A stretch of DNA of 41,798 nucleotides. Source: Muribaculaceae bacterium (GTDB lineage Bacteria; Bacteroidota; Bacteroidia; Bacteroidales; Muribaculaceae). Shown here one piece after another: positions 1 to 8,309 of the stretch. The position numbers were made by a program, and so were the translations under genes. Position 1 is the stretch's first letter. The number at the start of each line of letters is the position of its first letter. The notes below the pieces were generated by a model that was not told the origin of the DNA, searched no databases, and saw only the letters and a program-made list of their open reading frames with translations. The stretch covers positions 1 through 41,798 of the forward strand of contig JAIDUH010000007.1 in the NCBI GenBank assembly GCA_029060285.1. The letters are read 5' to 3'.

Positions 1-166
1 ATCGTGACTGATGAATGAAGCGGAAGATGCCGTAAAGATGGCGGAAGCTTGATAAAAAGAATTTATCCTTTCATATTGTTTTGATATTATTATATTCGTA
101 AATAAGTCGAAACAACTTCTATGTGAGAACTAACAAGATATTTGCTGAATAGTTATTCATTCTTTT
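1..166. other. Left edge, no supported gene
   Basis: This stretch lies downstream of the stop codon of the first minus-strand gene. Only very short open frames are visible. One plus-strand frame ends in TGA at 16-18 and could be the tail of a gene that starts outside the window, but that cannot be shown. From about 55 the sequence is AT-rich. I see no convincing terminator hairpin. Confidence 0.5.
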
Positions 167-1741
167 TTATCTGGAGTGATCGTTTATGACCACGTCTTTT
201 ATCTCTACTGTCTGGTCAAGCACTTTGATATGTGGAGTGATAAGTAAGAAATACCCGTATCCCGGACAGAAGAATCTGTCTGTTCTGAAACGTGAAGGTA
301 CAATTTCTCCGTTTTCTGCAATGATACCGATTCTTTGGAAAGAGTCTACATCAAAATCTTCCGGAATCACAATCCATCCGTTGTAGAGCATTGCTCCGGG
401 TGTCATCTCGGAATTTCTGGAGCGTTCAGGAGAAAATCCTTTCATGGATGTGGGAAGTATCACCATATTATTATTCGGCGAGTAGTACATGCGCATGAAC
501 TCCTTTGGCACCTTCTCATGAAATTGCCTGATTGAAGTTTTGAAAAGCGTGATGTCAGCTTTCGGGTATGTAAGATCATAATAAAAAGTCCCGTCTGCCG
601 ACTCTTGATAGAGTGTTGTTACTTCAGCATACTCTTTACTGCATTCTCGTTGTCTGATGTCTGCAAATATAAGGTGAATCATAGAAAACCCTCCTGTGAT
701 AATTCCTACGATCCATTGAAATGCTACATGTGGGAGTCTTGCTTCCGGAGTAGAGGAAAGAATATATCCGCATCCCAATGCGCTGAAGAGCATTACCGGT
801 GCTCCTGTACGAGGACCGGTGTAATATTTAAAGAAAACACCTGCTGAGGCTATAGCCGCAAAGATAAAAAGAATCAAGGCCTTGGAAGAATATATATTTT
901 TTCTTCTTTGGCCGTTCGTCCCCATCCATAACAGGAAAATTACAAACGCAATAATAAACATCAATGCCGGACCGAGCTGCATCAAAGCCTCCTTATATGT
1001 GAATTTCATCAAGAAATTAGTCTCTCTCTCGCTCCTTTGCCAAAATACGGGGGAAAGAATTGTCATGCAAGTGCCGGCACATACTGATATCCATGCAATT
1101 ATTTGTTTTCTTGACAATTGTTTATGGTTAAGTAGAAGGCAGATGGTGATGGCAGCGCTTAGTGGAGCTCCAAACCCTTCGTGCATCCATCCGGCAATGA
1201 ACATCAACATGCATGCAAATCCAAATTGCATTCCTTCATATTTATCGACATTTAAATAGCAGTATATGGCAACTACTGCGGCTGCCGCCGCCCATAAGTA
1301 ATTGATGGCGTACGTGACGAGCGTCAAGTAGTCATACCAAGGGAAGGCAATTACAATCGTTGCATAAATCAGCCAGCTGACAATTGAGCCGAAGCGTGTG
1401 CCCGTGATGCGGCAAGAGATTGTTATTAAAATAAAAACCATAAGTCCGCTGATGATGCCGAATATCCATTTTGGAGCCAAATATAGAAATGGCAAGGAAA
1501 GGAAGTTACCGAGTCGTCCCGACTGAGTCTCCCATATCCAGGGTATTCTTTCGATCATGATTTGCCATAATCCTGGTCCCGCACTATGCCCTTTCATTGG
1601 AATCATGAACAAAAGATCATCAGCTCCCGGTGGAGTAAGGGAAATAAGCAGAGCGAAAAGAATACTGCTGATAATGGCAACGCAGGTGAAAAAGTGGTTC
1701 TGCGCGATATATTGTTTGCTATTAGAAGATTTTGATAACAT
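167..1741 (-). CDS. Polytopic membrane protein, DUF6056-like
   Basis: This 524-residue protein has many hydrophobic segments in its first 370 residues and a soluble C-terminal part of about 150 residues. The first predicted membrane segment is followed by a PPGADDLLF stretch and later GRLGN, a layout typical of Bacteroidetes DUF6056-type proteins that resemble GT-C glycosyltransferases. An acidic pair just after the first membrane helix is what GT-C enzymes use, but activity is inference. It lies 51 nt downstream of the flippase-like gene on the same strand, so the two are probably co-transcribed. That pairing suggests work on a lipid-linked sugar or surface glycan. The ATG start precedes a plausible first transmembrane helix. 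Family assignment is from memory of the pattern. Confidence 0.65.
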   Translation of the reverse strand: MLSKSSNSKQYIAQNHFFTCVAIISSILFALLISLTPPGADDLLFMIPMKGHSAGPGLWQIMIERIPWIWETQSGRLGNFLSLPFLYLAPKWIFGIISGLMVFILITISCRITGTRFGSIVSWLIYATIVIAFPWYDYLTLVTYAINYLWAAAAAVVAIYCYLNVDKYEGMQFGFACMLMFIAGWMHEGFGAPLSAAITICLLLNHKQLSRKQIIAWISVCAGTCMTILSPVFWQRSERETNFLMKFTYKEALMQLGPALMFIIAFVIFLLWMGTNGQRRKNIYSSKALILFIFAAIASAGVFFKYYTGPRTGAPVMLFSALGCGYILSSTPEARLPHVAFQWIVGIITGGFSMIHLIFADIRQRECSKEYAEVTTLYQESADGTFYYDLTYPKADITLFKTSIRQFHEKVPKEFMRMYYSPNNNMVILPTSMKGFSPERSRNSEMTPGAMLYNGWIVIPEDFDVDSFQRIGIIAENGEIVPSRFRTDRFFCPGYGYFLLITPHIKVLDQTVEIKDVVINDHSR

Positions 1742-1792
1742 TTTTTGCCTGACTGATTATAGTCGACAAAAGTAATAATAATTTATGATTTG

Positions 1793-2866
1793 TCAAAGTG
1801 ATTTTTTCCTTTTTGTCGCAGCGATGTAGATCATCGAAAATATGCCTAATAATATTGTCATGACAGTCTGGGTGCTCCATGCCACTATTGAGAATGCGGC
1901 TGCATCCGTATGTCCTACTCCATATAGCATCAAGGCATACATGACTGCAATGTTCCATGGTCCGAGTCCTCCGTTGCTTGGGATTGCCATGCTGAACGAT
2001 CCGAATACAAATGCCACCAATCCCGGAAGCAAACCGTAGGCATATCCCGGGTGAGTCAGAAGGTCTCTTGTGAATGGAAATGCGAAGAATACAAGATATA
2101 TCTTAAGGAAGTAGCATACCCAGATGGCAATTGTCAGGAATAGGTAGGTCCATCTTCCTTCCATGGTGAATATTACCTTGAATCCTTGCCACATTCTTGA
2201 GATGCTCAAATTGATACCCTTGAAGAATTTTGAATCCTTATATTTCAGGTCACATAAAACAAAGATGATGGCGGCAATTCCGATTCCTGTCCATAATTCC
2301 CATTTCGAGAGTACGTCCTCGATATCGCGTCCGAATGAATACTGGTTGAAGAAATGTGTGAGAGCGGGATTGGCTACAATAAGAGCCAGTCCGAGTAGCA
2401 ACACTATCATTACAAAGTCTGAACTACGGTCTGCAAGATCGGTGCCAACTACGGTTGACAATTTGGCTTTTTCACGACGCACTACATAGACGCATCTCCA
2501 GGCCTCCCCAAGATAAGGCACAAGAAGATTGATGGCATATGCTGAAAAGATAGAGACACTTTCTGACGTCACAGACATTCTTGGTATTCCGGCAGCACGC
2601 AGCTGATAACCCCATCTTATTCCCCTTATGGAATAAGAAAGCATCGTCAGCAGCATTACGAGAAGCAGCCACCAGTAGTTGCAGTCATGCGATGTGATGC
2701 TCCACACCTTATGGAAATCGACCTTACGGGACATCCATATTATCATTACTGTGGAGATGCCTAATGGAACTATTATTTTAAATATCTTCTCGACAGTGTC
2801 TTTCCACTTTCCTTTTATATCGGCAGTATTCCCTGGCTTGTTTTCGGTAATGTCACTTTTTGTCAT
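1793..2866 (-). CDS. Flippase-like membrane protein (LPG synthase TM / UPF0104 family)
   Basis: The 357-residue protein has an N-terminal cytoplasmic tail of about 25 residues followed by six to eight hydrophobic segments. The motif IPSNGGLGPWN near residue 295 and the early SIRGIRW are hallmarks of the lysylphosphatidylglycerol-synthase transmembrane region family (UPF0104, TIGR00374). The C-terminal catalytic domain of MprF is absent, as in most Bacteroidetes members. Members have been linked to lipid flipping or supporting glycolipid synthesis, but the substrate here is unknown. The gene precedes the DUF6056-like gene by 51 nt. It sits 92 nt downstream of the LytTR regulator stop, and I see no clear promoter in that gap. 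Confidence 0.85.
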   Translation of the reverse strand: MTKSDITENKPGNTADIKGKWKDTVEKIFKIIVPLGISTVMIIWMSRKVDFHKVWSITSHDCNYWWLLLVMLLTMLSYSIRGIRWGYQLRAAGIPRMSVTSESVSIFSAYAINLLVPYLGEAWRCVYVVRREKAKLSTVVGTDLADRSSDFVMIVLLLGLALIVANPALTHFFNQYSFGRDIEDVLSKWELWTGIGIAAIIFVLCDLKYKDSKFFKGINLSISRMWQGFKVIFTMEGRWTYLFLTIAIWVCYFLKIYLVFFAFPFTRDLLTHPGYAYGLLPGLVAFVFGSFSMAIPSNGGLGPWNIAVMYALMLYGVGHTDAAAFSIVAWSTQTVMTILLGIFSMIYIAATKRKKSL

Positions 2867-2958
2867 AATCGGTCATTTTTTATTAAAACCGAATAACATA
2901 ACTATTAGTTTAAAATAAGCTGACTGATTATATAATTATACAGATTGACGATTTTACC

Positions 2959-3744
2959 TCAAATATCGTAAAAGCGATCCATCAGTTCCTTTCTGTAGGT
3001 CTTTGATATCTTGATTTCTGTTATGTTGTCGAGAGGTGGCAGAAGCATGCAGTCATTCCCGTTTATTATGCCTATGTAGCGCACATTCACTATAAAGTGT
3101 TTATGTGTCCTTACGAAATCAGGACCGAATCCGAGGATGGTTTCTGCTGTAGTCTGGCGTTTTAATATGATCCGCTTAAGGCTATAGAATACGCACTCCC
3201 ATATTTTTCTTTCGGAAAGATATCTGAAGTATACTATGTCTGCCGGATTGACAATTACCTTTGAGTTAGTTACAGATGTGATGGAAAGCAGTTTGGCTCC
3301 ATTCGTATTTGTAAGGCGACCGGAAGAGGTGTCCATTGGCTTGCTGTGTCCTTCTCCAAGGTCGTTTTGAAGGCTACGAAATCTTTTGATGATCACGTCA
3401 AGTTCAGAAGCTTCAAAAGGTTTAAGCAGGAAGTCGAAGACCCGGAGCGAGAGTGCATCATGGATATAGCGCTGATAGCACGTGTGGAACACTACCTTGG
3501 TGTTTTCCGGTAGCGTTGTGTCTTCATACCATGACAAGCCGTTTCCCTCGGTAAAATTCATATCTAAAAACAGCAGGTCAGGTTGGAGCTTGTCTATGAG
3601 CTCTTCTCCTTCTTGCAGAGTCTCTGCAATGGCGCAAAGCTCCACATCTTTACGATTGGAAAGTTCTTCCGACAGAAGTTTTATGCTCGGTAAGTCGTCA
3701 TCAATTATTATCGCTTTGATTTTTGATTTTTTATTATCGTTCAT
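2959..3744 (-). CDS. LytTR-family response regulator
   Basis: This is a 261-residue two-domain regulator. The receiver domain (about 8-130) carries the acidic cluster IIIDDD, a phospho-acceptor Asp near residue 61 in LLFLDMNF, and the conserved Lys in LLKPFE. The C-terminal part (about 150-255) matches the LytTR DNA-binding domain, with the typical VRTHKHFIVNVRYI segment. It is presumably phosphorylated by the adjacent kinase and binds direct-repeat promoter sites. Its ATG lies inside the 3' end of the kinase gene (4-nt overlap), so translation is probably coupled. No target operon is evident from the window. Confidence 0.95.
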   Translation of the reverse strand: MNDNKKSKIKAIIIDDDLPSIKLLSEELSNRKDVELCAIAETLQEGEELIDKLQPDLLFLDMNFTEGNGLSWYEDTTLPENTKVVFHTCYQRYIHDALSLRVFDFLLKPFEASELDVIIKRFRSLQNDLGEGHSKPMDTSSGRLTNTNGAKLLSITSVTNSKVIVNPADIVYFRYLSERKIWECVFYSLKRIILKRQTTAETILGFGPDFVRTHKHFIVNVRYIGIINGNDCMLLPPLDNITEIKISKTYRKELMDRFYDI

Positions 3745-5756
3745 GGTTTGAGATTGTTTGGAATGATCATGGTGGCTAAATATCCTTTTTGTCCGTTATG
3801 CTCAGCATTTGTGTCCAAATGAAATGATGTCTGATCCCTATTGTGTTCGTTTATAAGTCGGATGGTTTCTAACAGCACTTTAAGTCCGGTTCCTCCCTTC
3901 TCGACATTGGCATGTTCTGTTCCGCAATTGTTGAAGACGCTTACTGAAATTTGGTTTTCACTCGTATTCCTCACAGATATAAGCAGCTTCCTTTCAGTTT
4001 CCGGGGCAAGTGTCGGGAAACCATGTTTGAAAGCATTCTCCACAAGTATCTGGAGTGTCATGGAAGGGAACATAAAGTCTTGATTTACTCCGTCTTCAAT
4101 GCTGCAACAATAGTCTAAGGTATCCCTGCCGTCGTCGCTGATCACCTTTATATAGTCATCCGTGAATTTCAGTTCCTCTGAGAAGGGAACGAGTATTTCC
4201 GAAGCGATGATTTGCTGCCGACGGATGAGATGTACTAATGCGTCCAGATGTGAAGGCTTGCCGCTCTTCTTGTTATAGAGCTCGTGGTTGAGGGCATTGT
4301 ATATGAAGTGAGGTGTCACGCGGCTTCTGAGATTTTCTTGTCTGAGGCTTATGATTTTTGTCATCATCTTCTGTTCGCGTTTACGCATGTTGGTGCGCCT
4401 TACCACATAAAATAGGATAAGTGCAATTATTATTGCAATTGCGATTGCGATTACTGCCATCAGCTTGTAGATGTTTGCTTGCTGGCGAGTGGCGCTCGCC
4501 TCAAGGTCCAGTATTCTGCGGTCGCGCTGATAACTGGCGTTAAGGGCTGATATCTGCTGCTTGAGTTTCTCTGATCTCAGGGAGTCGTTGAGATGGTCAT
4601 GCCTGCATCTTGTCACATATGCCATCCTGTTATTGCCGACGCTGTTATACAATTCTTCCAGGGCTTTTAGGCGCGCCAAGTGCTGTTCAAGCCTGAGGGT
4701 GTCGGCTTCAGGATGTATCTTTGCCAGATTGATGCCTTTTTCATATTCCCCTTTTGCCATAGCCACGCGCATCTGGAGAGTATGGACATAGGAGGTCACG
4801 ACAGGATTGGGTTGTTCTTCTGTGAAGAATCTTGCAGCTGAATCAAGAATTTCGGTGGCAATGCCGATTTCTCCAAGCCTGATATGCGAATCAGCGAGAT
4901 TGACATCTGTAAACATCTTTTCCCATCTTGTGCCGGGCACAGAGTCAAGCATTTTTCTAAGGCGGGTGAATATCTTATTGGCCTCCTCATAATCTTCTCT
5001 ATAGTAAAAGTCATTGCCATAACCGGTAAGTGTATTAAACTTATCATATTGGCTCATAGATTCAAGAATGCTCATTGACTTTTCCCACCAGACCTCGCTG
5101 TTGTCAAAGTCGCGCATATCGGTAAGCACGGAAGCAATGCCATTATACAGAGGTATGTAATGCACTGTTTCGAGTCCGATTGAGTCTGCGGCAGTGATTG
5201 CTCGATGGTAATAGAATGCCGCGCTGTCGAGAGCTGCAGACATTCTCAAGGCATTTGCATAATTGCTGTAAGCCTGGGGAAGGTCTTCCTTGATCCCTGA
5301 CATTTCCACATTATCGACAGCCTTGCGAAGATATAATGCGCTGGAATCAGGATTGAAGTAATACTGGTCATAATAAGCTCCATGAGTTTGATACGCCTTT
5401 GCAAGCAGTCGTGCTCTTTCTTTTGATAGCTTCTGGCGTTCAAGCCATATGATTGCCGAGTCGGAAGATGTCAGCACAAGCGGTGCGTTGCCTTGGTAAT
5501 AGGAATTGACTCCTTGTTGCACCATCGCCTCACACCAAAGTGCCGAGTCTTTTCTTGCGAGCGCCTCCTTTTTCAGAAGGTCTGTCATTTCAATGGCCAT
5601 TGATATGTTTCCCGCCCTCAGGGTGTCATTGATTTCGGCTATGACGGGAATCATCATAGATGAATCTCTCTCTTTTTTACATGAAGATATGTTAGCCAGC
5701 AAAATTGCCGACATAAACAATTGAATCCAGACAGGCTTATATATTGTGAATTTCAT
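3741..5756 (-). CDS. Lipobox-bearing TPR sensor histidine kinase (LytS/His_kinase type)
   Basis: The product has an N-terminal signal with a Cys in NISSCKK, a long alpha-helical region with TPR-like repeats, one transmembrane helix rich in Ile and Ala, a His_kinase domain with TPHFIYNALN around the phospho-acceptor His (about residue 480), and an HATPase domain with ILVENAFKHG and GGTGLKVL. The ORF track begins at a TTG (5789), but that TTG lies inside a TAATTTTG promoter element, so I place the start at the ATG 5756, directly before the signal sequence. The TPR region would be periplasmic and the kinase cytoplasmic. It overlaps the response regulator gene by 4 nt, forming a classic two-component pair. 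The signal sensed is unknown. Confidence 0.9.
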   Translation of the reverse strand: MKFTIYKPVWIQLFMSAILLANISSCKKERDSSMMIPVIAEINDTLRAGNISMAIEMTDLLKKEALARKDSALWCEAMVQQGVNSYYQGNAPLVLTSSDSAIIWLERQKLSKERARLLAKAYQTHGAYYDQYYFNPDSSALYLRKAVDNVEMSGIKEDLPQAYSNYANALRMSAALDSAAFYYHRAITAADSIGLETVHYIPLYNGIASVLTDMRDFDNSEVWWEKSMSILESMSQYDKFNTLTGYGNDFYYREDYEEANKIFTRLRKMLDSVPGTRWEKMFTDVNLADSHIRLGEIGIATEILDSAARFFTEEQPNPVVTSYVHTLQMRVAMAKGEYEKGINLAKIHPEADTLRLEQHLARLKALEELYNSVGNNRMAYVTRCRHDHLNDSLRSEKLKQQISALNASYQRDRRILDLEASATRQQANIYKLMAVIAIAIAIIIALILFYVVRRTNMRKREQKMMTKIISLRQENLRSRVTPHFIYNALNHELYNKKSGKPSHLDALVHLIRRQQIIASEILVPFSEELKFTDDYIKVISDDGRDTLDYCCSIEDGVNQDFMFPSMTLQILVENAFKHGFPTLAPETERKLLISVRNTSENQISVSVFNNCGTEHANVEKGGTGLKVLLETIRLINEHNRDQTSFHLDTNAEHNGQKGYLATMIIPNNLKP

Positions 5757-5786
5757 GGCAGATATTGATTCGTTACTTACAGATTG

Positions 5787-5794
5787 CAAAATTA
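5787..5794 (-). promoter_or_regulatory. -7 element of the kinase/regulator promoter
   Basis: On the minus strand the sequence reads TAATTTTG, a perfect match to the Bacteroidetes TAnnTTTG element. It lies about 30 nt upstream of the chosen ATG at 5756. No good TTTG is visible at the -33 position, so the call rests on the -7 box and its position. Confidence 0.55.
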
Positions 5795-5931
5795 ATCAAT
5801 TTTGTTGATTTTTTGAATGTTCCTGTCTTATATTTGAAGTCGTATTGATAAAAAAATTGTCGGTTCAGTTCCATTTTTAGTCATGTTGACGCCTGTTATT
5901 GGCTTTTTGGCTTAAAAATGAAATTTTAGAG

Positions 5932-5963
5932 GTTGGGTATTAGGAAATATTTTTATACCTTTG
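5932..5963 (+). promoter_or_regulatory. Promoter of a short transcript upstream of the tRNA
   Basis: TACCTTTG at 5956-5963 matches TAnnTTTG exactly. GTTG at 5932-5935 lies 20 bp upstream and matches three of four bases of the -33 TTTG. Transcription would start near 5969, with only a short unit ahead before a terminator at 6061-6095. Confidence 0.55.
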
Positions 5964-5998
5964 CATGTCAAACGTAAGCAAAACGCATCTCAATCAAA

Positions 5999-6070
5999 AT
6001 GTACTTATTTGTTTCAACCCTAAGCTTATATGCACTTTATGAAATGCTTAGCTTGCTAATAAGGGAGTGA
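5999..6070 (+). CDS. Possible 23-residue hydrophobic micro-ORF
   Basis: ATG at 5999 opens a 23-codon frame rich in Leu, Tyr and Ser and ending in a charged RE pair. It could form one short membrane helix. Its stop falls in the internal loop of the terminator hairpin, and it lies within the promoter-terminator unit 5932-6104. No Shine-Dalgarno sequence is visible, which is not unusual in Bacteroidetes. A second frame from ATG 5964 gives 25 less hydrophobic residues. It was too short for the ORF track, and coding status is unproven. Confidence 0.2.
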   Translation: MYLFVSTLSLYALYEMLSLLIRE

Positions 6071-6104
6071 CAGACAAACCATCTGTAGCTCCCTTTCTTA
6101 TTTC
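6061..6104 (+). terminator. Intrinsic terminator before the tRNA
   Basis: AAGGGAG (6061-6067) and CTCCCTT (6089-6095) form the outer stem, CAGA and TCTG the inner stem, and a TCTTATTTCC tail follows. It would separate the upstream short transcript from the tRNA. Confidence 0.6.
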
Positions 6105-6174
6105 CTTCGCCCATGCTTCCTGCATCAACTCTTGCACCTTGCAAAATAAAAAATCAAAAAAAACTGCAGAAATA

Positions 6175-6206
6175 TTTGCACAATACAAAAATAATTCTTA
6201 ACTTTG
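6175..6206 (+). promoter_or_regulatory. tRNA promoter
   Basis: TTTG at 6175-6178, a 20-bp spacer and TAACTTTG at 6199-6206 match the Bacteroidetes housekeeping promoter perfectly. The tRNA starts 18 nt after the -7 element. Confidence 0.85.
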
Positions 6207-6223
6207 CACTCGCAAAACGCGCA

Positions 6224-6297
6224 GGTCCTATAGCTCAGTTGGTCAGAGCACCTGACTCATAATCAGGGAGTCCTTGGTTCAAGCCCAAGTGGGACCA
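6224..6297 (+). tRNA. tRNA with CAU anticodon (elongator Met or Ile2)
   Basis: The 74-nt sequence folds as a cloverleaf. The acceptor stem is GGTCCTA with TGGGACC, the anticodon stem is CCTGA/TCAGG around the loop CTCATAA (anticodon CAT), and the T-arm is CTTGG TTCAAGC CCAAG. The discriminator is A, and CCA is not encoded. CAU can specify elongator methionine or, after lysidine modification by TilS, isoleucine AUA; I cannot decide from sequence alone. It is not initiator-like in its start. Its 3' half is the integration target of the adjacent island. Confidence 0.95.
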
Positions 6298-6306
6298 CAA
6301 ATTAGA
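6255..6306 (+). repeat. attL core (tRNA 3' end)
   Basis: These 52 bases, from the anticodon loop to nine bases past the tRNA, recur at 15792-15843 with a single change (C6295 to G). They form the left boundary of the element and keep the tRNA intact. Confidence 0.85.
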
Positions 6307-6420
6307 AATCAAGCAGTTTCGACTAATGTCGTAACTGCTTTCTTTTTTATCTTGAACACAAATCTGAACACAACTCCGCGCCAACTCTATTTTACCATGT
6401 CTTACTATGTCTTGTGTTCA
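6264..6420 (+). repeat. Left copy of a 157-bp direct repeat
   Basis: This segment aligns without gaps to 15904-16060 at roughly 88 percent identity by eye. It contains the tRNA 3' end, a terminator hairpin and the paired TGAACAC motifs. Being longer than the 52-bp core, it implies that the chromosome right of the island already carries the left end of a related element. Confidence 0.8.
6311..6349 (+). terminator. tRNA terminator (element-borne)
   Basis: AAGCAGTTTCGAC pairs with GTCGTAACTGCTT (one T/T mismatch), followed by TCTTTTTTA. The counterpart at 15951-15980 has a perfect stem, with changes clustered in the loop. It probably ends the tRNA transcript. Confidence 0.7.
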
Positions 6421-6668
6421 TGGTACTAGGTTCAAAGAATAGCTTTAGTCTATCTCCAACATTCGTTCCATTTCATGAGCCATAATAGATTAAGATCAAA
6501 AAACTTTATTACTATCTGGAGTGTTCTTTTTAAGAATGATTACAGTCTATAATTCTATTGTAAAGTAACCTTTATGAGAGTCTTTAAAGTATTCTTAAAC
6601 TAATTTGCCTTTTGAATTATAGTGAAGAATCTAAATATTTACTAATTAAAGTTTTAATATATATTGAA
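6421..6668. other. AT-rich intergenic stretch in the island, no gene seen
   Basis: No open frame of note, clear promoter or hairpin is visible on either strand between the left-end repeat and the broken small gene at 6669. The base composition is strongly AT-rich, as in the genes that follow. Confidence 0.5.
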
Positions 6669-6905
6669 ATGAAACATATTAGGGATGTTCTATCTCAAAA
6701 TCAAGAATTCTTTGCCTATGAATAAGGTTTTGATGCATCATATTCCTTTTATGCAGTCTTACCAATAGATAATAAGTGTAGATTTGTAGAGTATACAATA
6801 GCATACAAAAAGTTAGAAATTAGTAGTTTCATACTCTCAAAATCAGAAGCTATAGACATCTTGAAGAAATGTCAACGCATTGATAAAACCTATTTAAATA
6901 TTTAA
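6669..6905 (+). pseudogene. Small unknown gene with in-frame stop
   Basis: ATG at 6669 opens a frame that hits TAA at 6723-6725 (codon 19) and then stays open in the same frame for 59 more codons to TAA at 6903-6905. The downstream part has normal coding texture (mixed charged and hydrophobic residues, a Cys, many Lys), so the whole looks like a 78-codon gene with a nonsense mutation. No usable start codon follows the internal stop. It ends 2 nt before the next gene, as in an operon. It was absent from the ORF track because each piece is short. I recognise no family. Confidence 0.5.
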
Positions 6906-6907
6906 AG

Positions 6908-7345
6908 TTGTTTGAGTCTATTTATTCACACATAGGATACACAGTAATCGCCTTGACAAATCTAATAATCTTAGATAAAGAATTAATCGATTTAGATTTC
7001 TCTGATGTTACGAAACTCGAATTTTATGTTAGCTCATACACTCCATATGACAGTAATAGAGTTTCAGAATCAAGAATTTCTTTTTCAAAAAGAGATGATT
7101 ATGTATTTATAGAACAAAACTACTATGATGGTTGTCCTGTGGAATGTGTGCCTGATTATCCCTTTTGGGAAGTAAAAATAAGTGTGAAAGGAATGTCGTT
7201 TGACAAACGTTATGCAACACCAATATCAGAAAAGACATATAATATTTTTGATGCAACCTTAGTTGATGGTATAGGAGTATGGATGGAATTATGCAGATCT
7301 ATAGATAGATCATATACAGATATAACGAAGAGTAAAAATGAATGA
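6908..7345 (+). CDS. Hypothetical protein, AT-rich island cargo
   Basis: This 145-residue soluble protein has no signal peptide or membrane segment and no family I recognise. It is mixed in charge, with many aromatic residues and a CPVECVPDYPFWEV stretch. The track start is TTG at 6908, 2 nt after the preceding broken frame. No in-frame ATG appears early, so TTG or translational coupling is plausible. The stop overlaps the next start (ATGA), indicating a three-gene unit. Small AT-rich soluble proteins in clusters on mobile elements are often immunity-type or accessory proteins, but no toxin is visible here and I assign no function. Confidence 0.6.
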   Translation: MFESIYSHIGYTVIALTNLIILDKELIDLDFSDVTKLEFYVSSYTPYDSNRVSESRISFSKRDDYVFIEQNYYDGCPVECVPDYPFWEVKISVKGMSFDKRYATPISEKTYNIFDATLVDGIGVWMELCRSIDRSYTDITKSKNE

Positions 7346-7704
7346 ATTTTATCAATATAATATTTATAACAGCATATATGGAAAGGATTTACACTTATAG
7401 TAACGAACAGCAACGAGATGCAGAAGAAATCAAGTTGGATATTGCTTCTGCTATAGAAAAACTTCCTGCTTTTGTAGAGTTAATGAAATTTATTTATGAG
7501 GGAAGTAAAGGATTGAATGTTGAAATCAAAGGAAAGAGTATTGATGATGCTTTCGATTGCATAATTGATCGGAATAAGGTCTTTATAAAAACAAGCAACT
7601 TGTCAAAGCAGGATAAAGAAAATGAGATAAATAGAATGGAATGCGAATTGAAATTAATGAAAGAAGCGTTTAAAGACTCTTTGAAACTAAAAATTAGCTA
7701 CTGA
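7342..7704 (+). CDS. Hypothetical helical protein, island cargo
   Basis: The 120-residue product is rich in Lys, Glu and Ile. The part after residue 13 looks almost wholly alpha-helical, with a possible coiled coil near the C-terminus (KQDKENEINRMECELKLMKE). The ATG at 7342 overlaps the previous stop by 4 nt, which favours that start. A second ATG at 7378 would remove a short hydrophobic N-terminus and is possible. No family is recognised. Its codon use is AT-rich, like the two genes before it. Confidence 0.6.
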   Translation: MNFINIIFITAYMERIYTYSNEQQRDAEEIKLDIASAIEKLPAFVELMKFIYEGSKGLNVEIKGKSIDDAFDCIIDRNKVFIKTSNLSKQDKENEINRMECELKLMKEAFKDSLKLKISY

Positions 7705-7770
7705 TCATTAATGTTGTCTGGCACAAGCCGAATTTGCGATGCATTTATAAAAAATGGGCTTATTGAAATG

Positions 7771-8305
7771 TTATAATTTAGGCATCGGGTTTGACGAGCT
7801 GGAAGATGAAAAAACTCCTGTCCCGGAACCTCTCATCTGCAACCAAAAGATCTTGACCATTGAGTTGAATGCCTCAGCAGAGGCGTTTGTGGTACGTCTT
7901 AGAAATAGTTCAGGATCATCGGGGCATGTTTGAAAGTCATGATGACCAACGTGAAGTTTGGATTGTCAAGAGCCGATACCTTTTCATATACTGGCTCATC
8001 AGTTTCATCACGGTTGTCCGTTTTGTTTTCCTATTGAAGAACCCACGCAGTTCCATTTCAAGTTCTTAGACCTGCCTGAGCATGGGATAGTACATGAAAA
8101 GAATGTTTACGCGGTGCTTGCGTATGTCATACCATTTGTTGCTGGCCATCATCGTCGCATGTTTACTTTTGGTCAGGATCTGGCGCAGGATCTCTCCTTT
8201 GAGTATGTCTTTGGTATCTGTGACATATCGCGGCGTTATCTTTGGAGATCAGCTGACGGCGGATATTAATGCGGATCTTAGCGATAGCATTTATAGATAA
8301 GTCAA
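7771..8305 (-). pseudogene. ISAon1-like (ISL3-type) transposase remnant, C-terminal part
   Basis: Minus-strand translation across shifting frames gives recognisable pieces of a Bacteroidetes ISAon1-family transposase in the right order: an IRINIRRQL-like segment near 8260, KSKHATMMASNKWYDIRK near 8130, and TTNASAEAFNSMVKIF near 7870, the last matching the conserved TNASAESFNAKIK block. At least two frame changes and internal stops separate them, and the N-terminal half is missing. No terminal inverted repeats are visible. This is a dead insertion-sequence fragment. The plus-strand ORFs listed here are shadows. Confidence 0.6.
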
Positions 8306-8309
8306 CAGG

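Larger units (their letters stand above)
5969..6104 (+). ncRNA. Candidate small RNA (about 135 nt)
   Basis: A promoter at 5932-5963 and a terminator-like hairpin at 6061-6095 (AAGGGAG paired with CTCCCTT, inner stem CAGA/TCTG, then a T-rich tail) delimit a short transcript. Internally CTAAGC at 6020-6025 pairs with GCTTAG at 6046-6051. I do not recognise an RNA family. The unit also contains a 23-codon hydrophobic micro-ORF, so it could be a small mRNA rather than a non-coding RNA. Everything beyond the promoter and hairpins is inference. Confidence 0.4.

Noticed and set aside
7958-8269. 103-residue plus-strand ORF
   Set aside because: It is antisense to the eroded ISAon1-type transposase remnant, whose minus-strand pieces explain the sequence.
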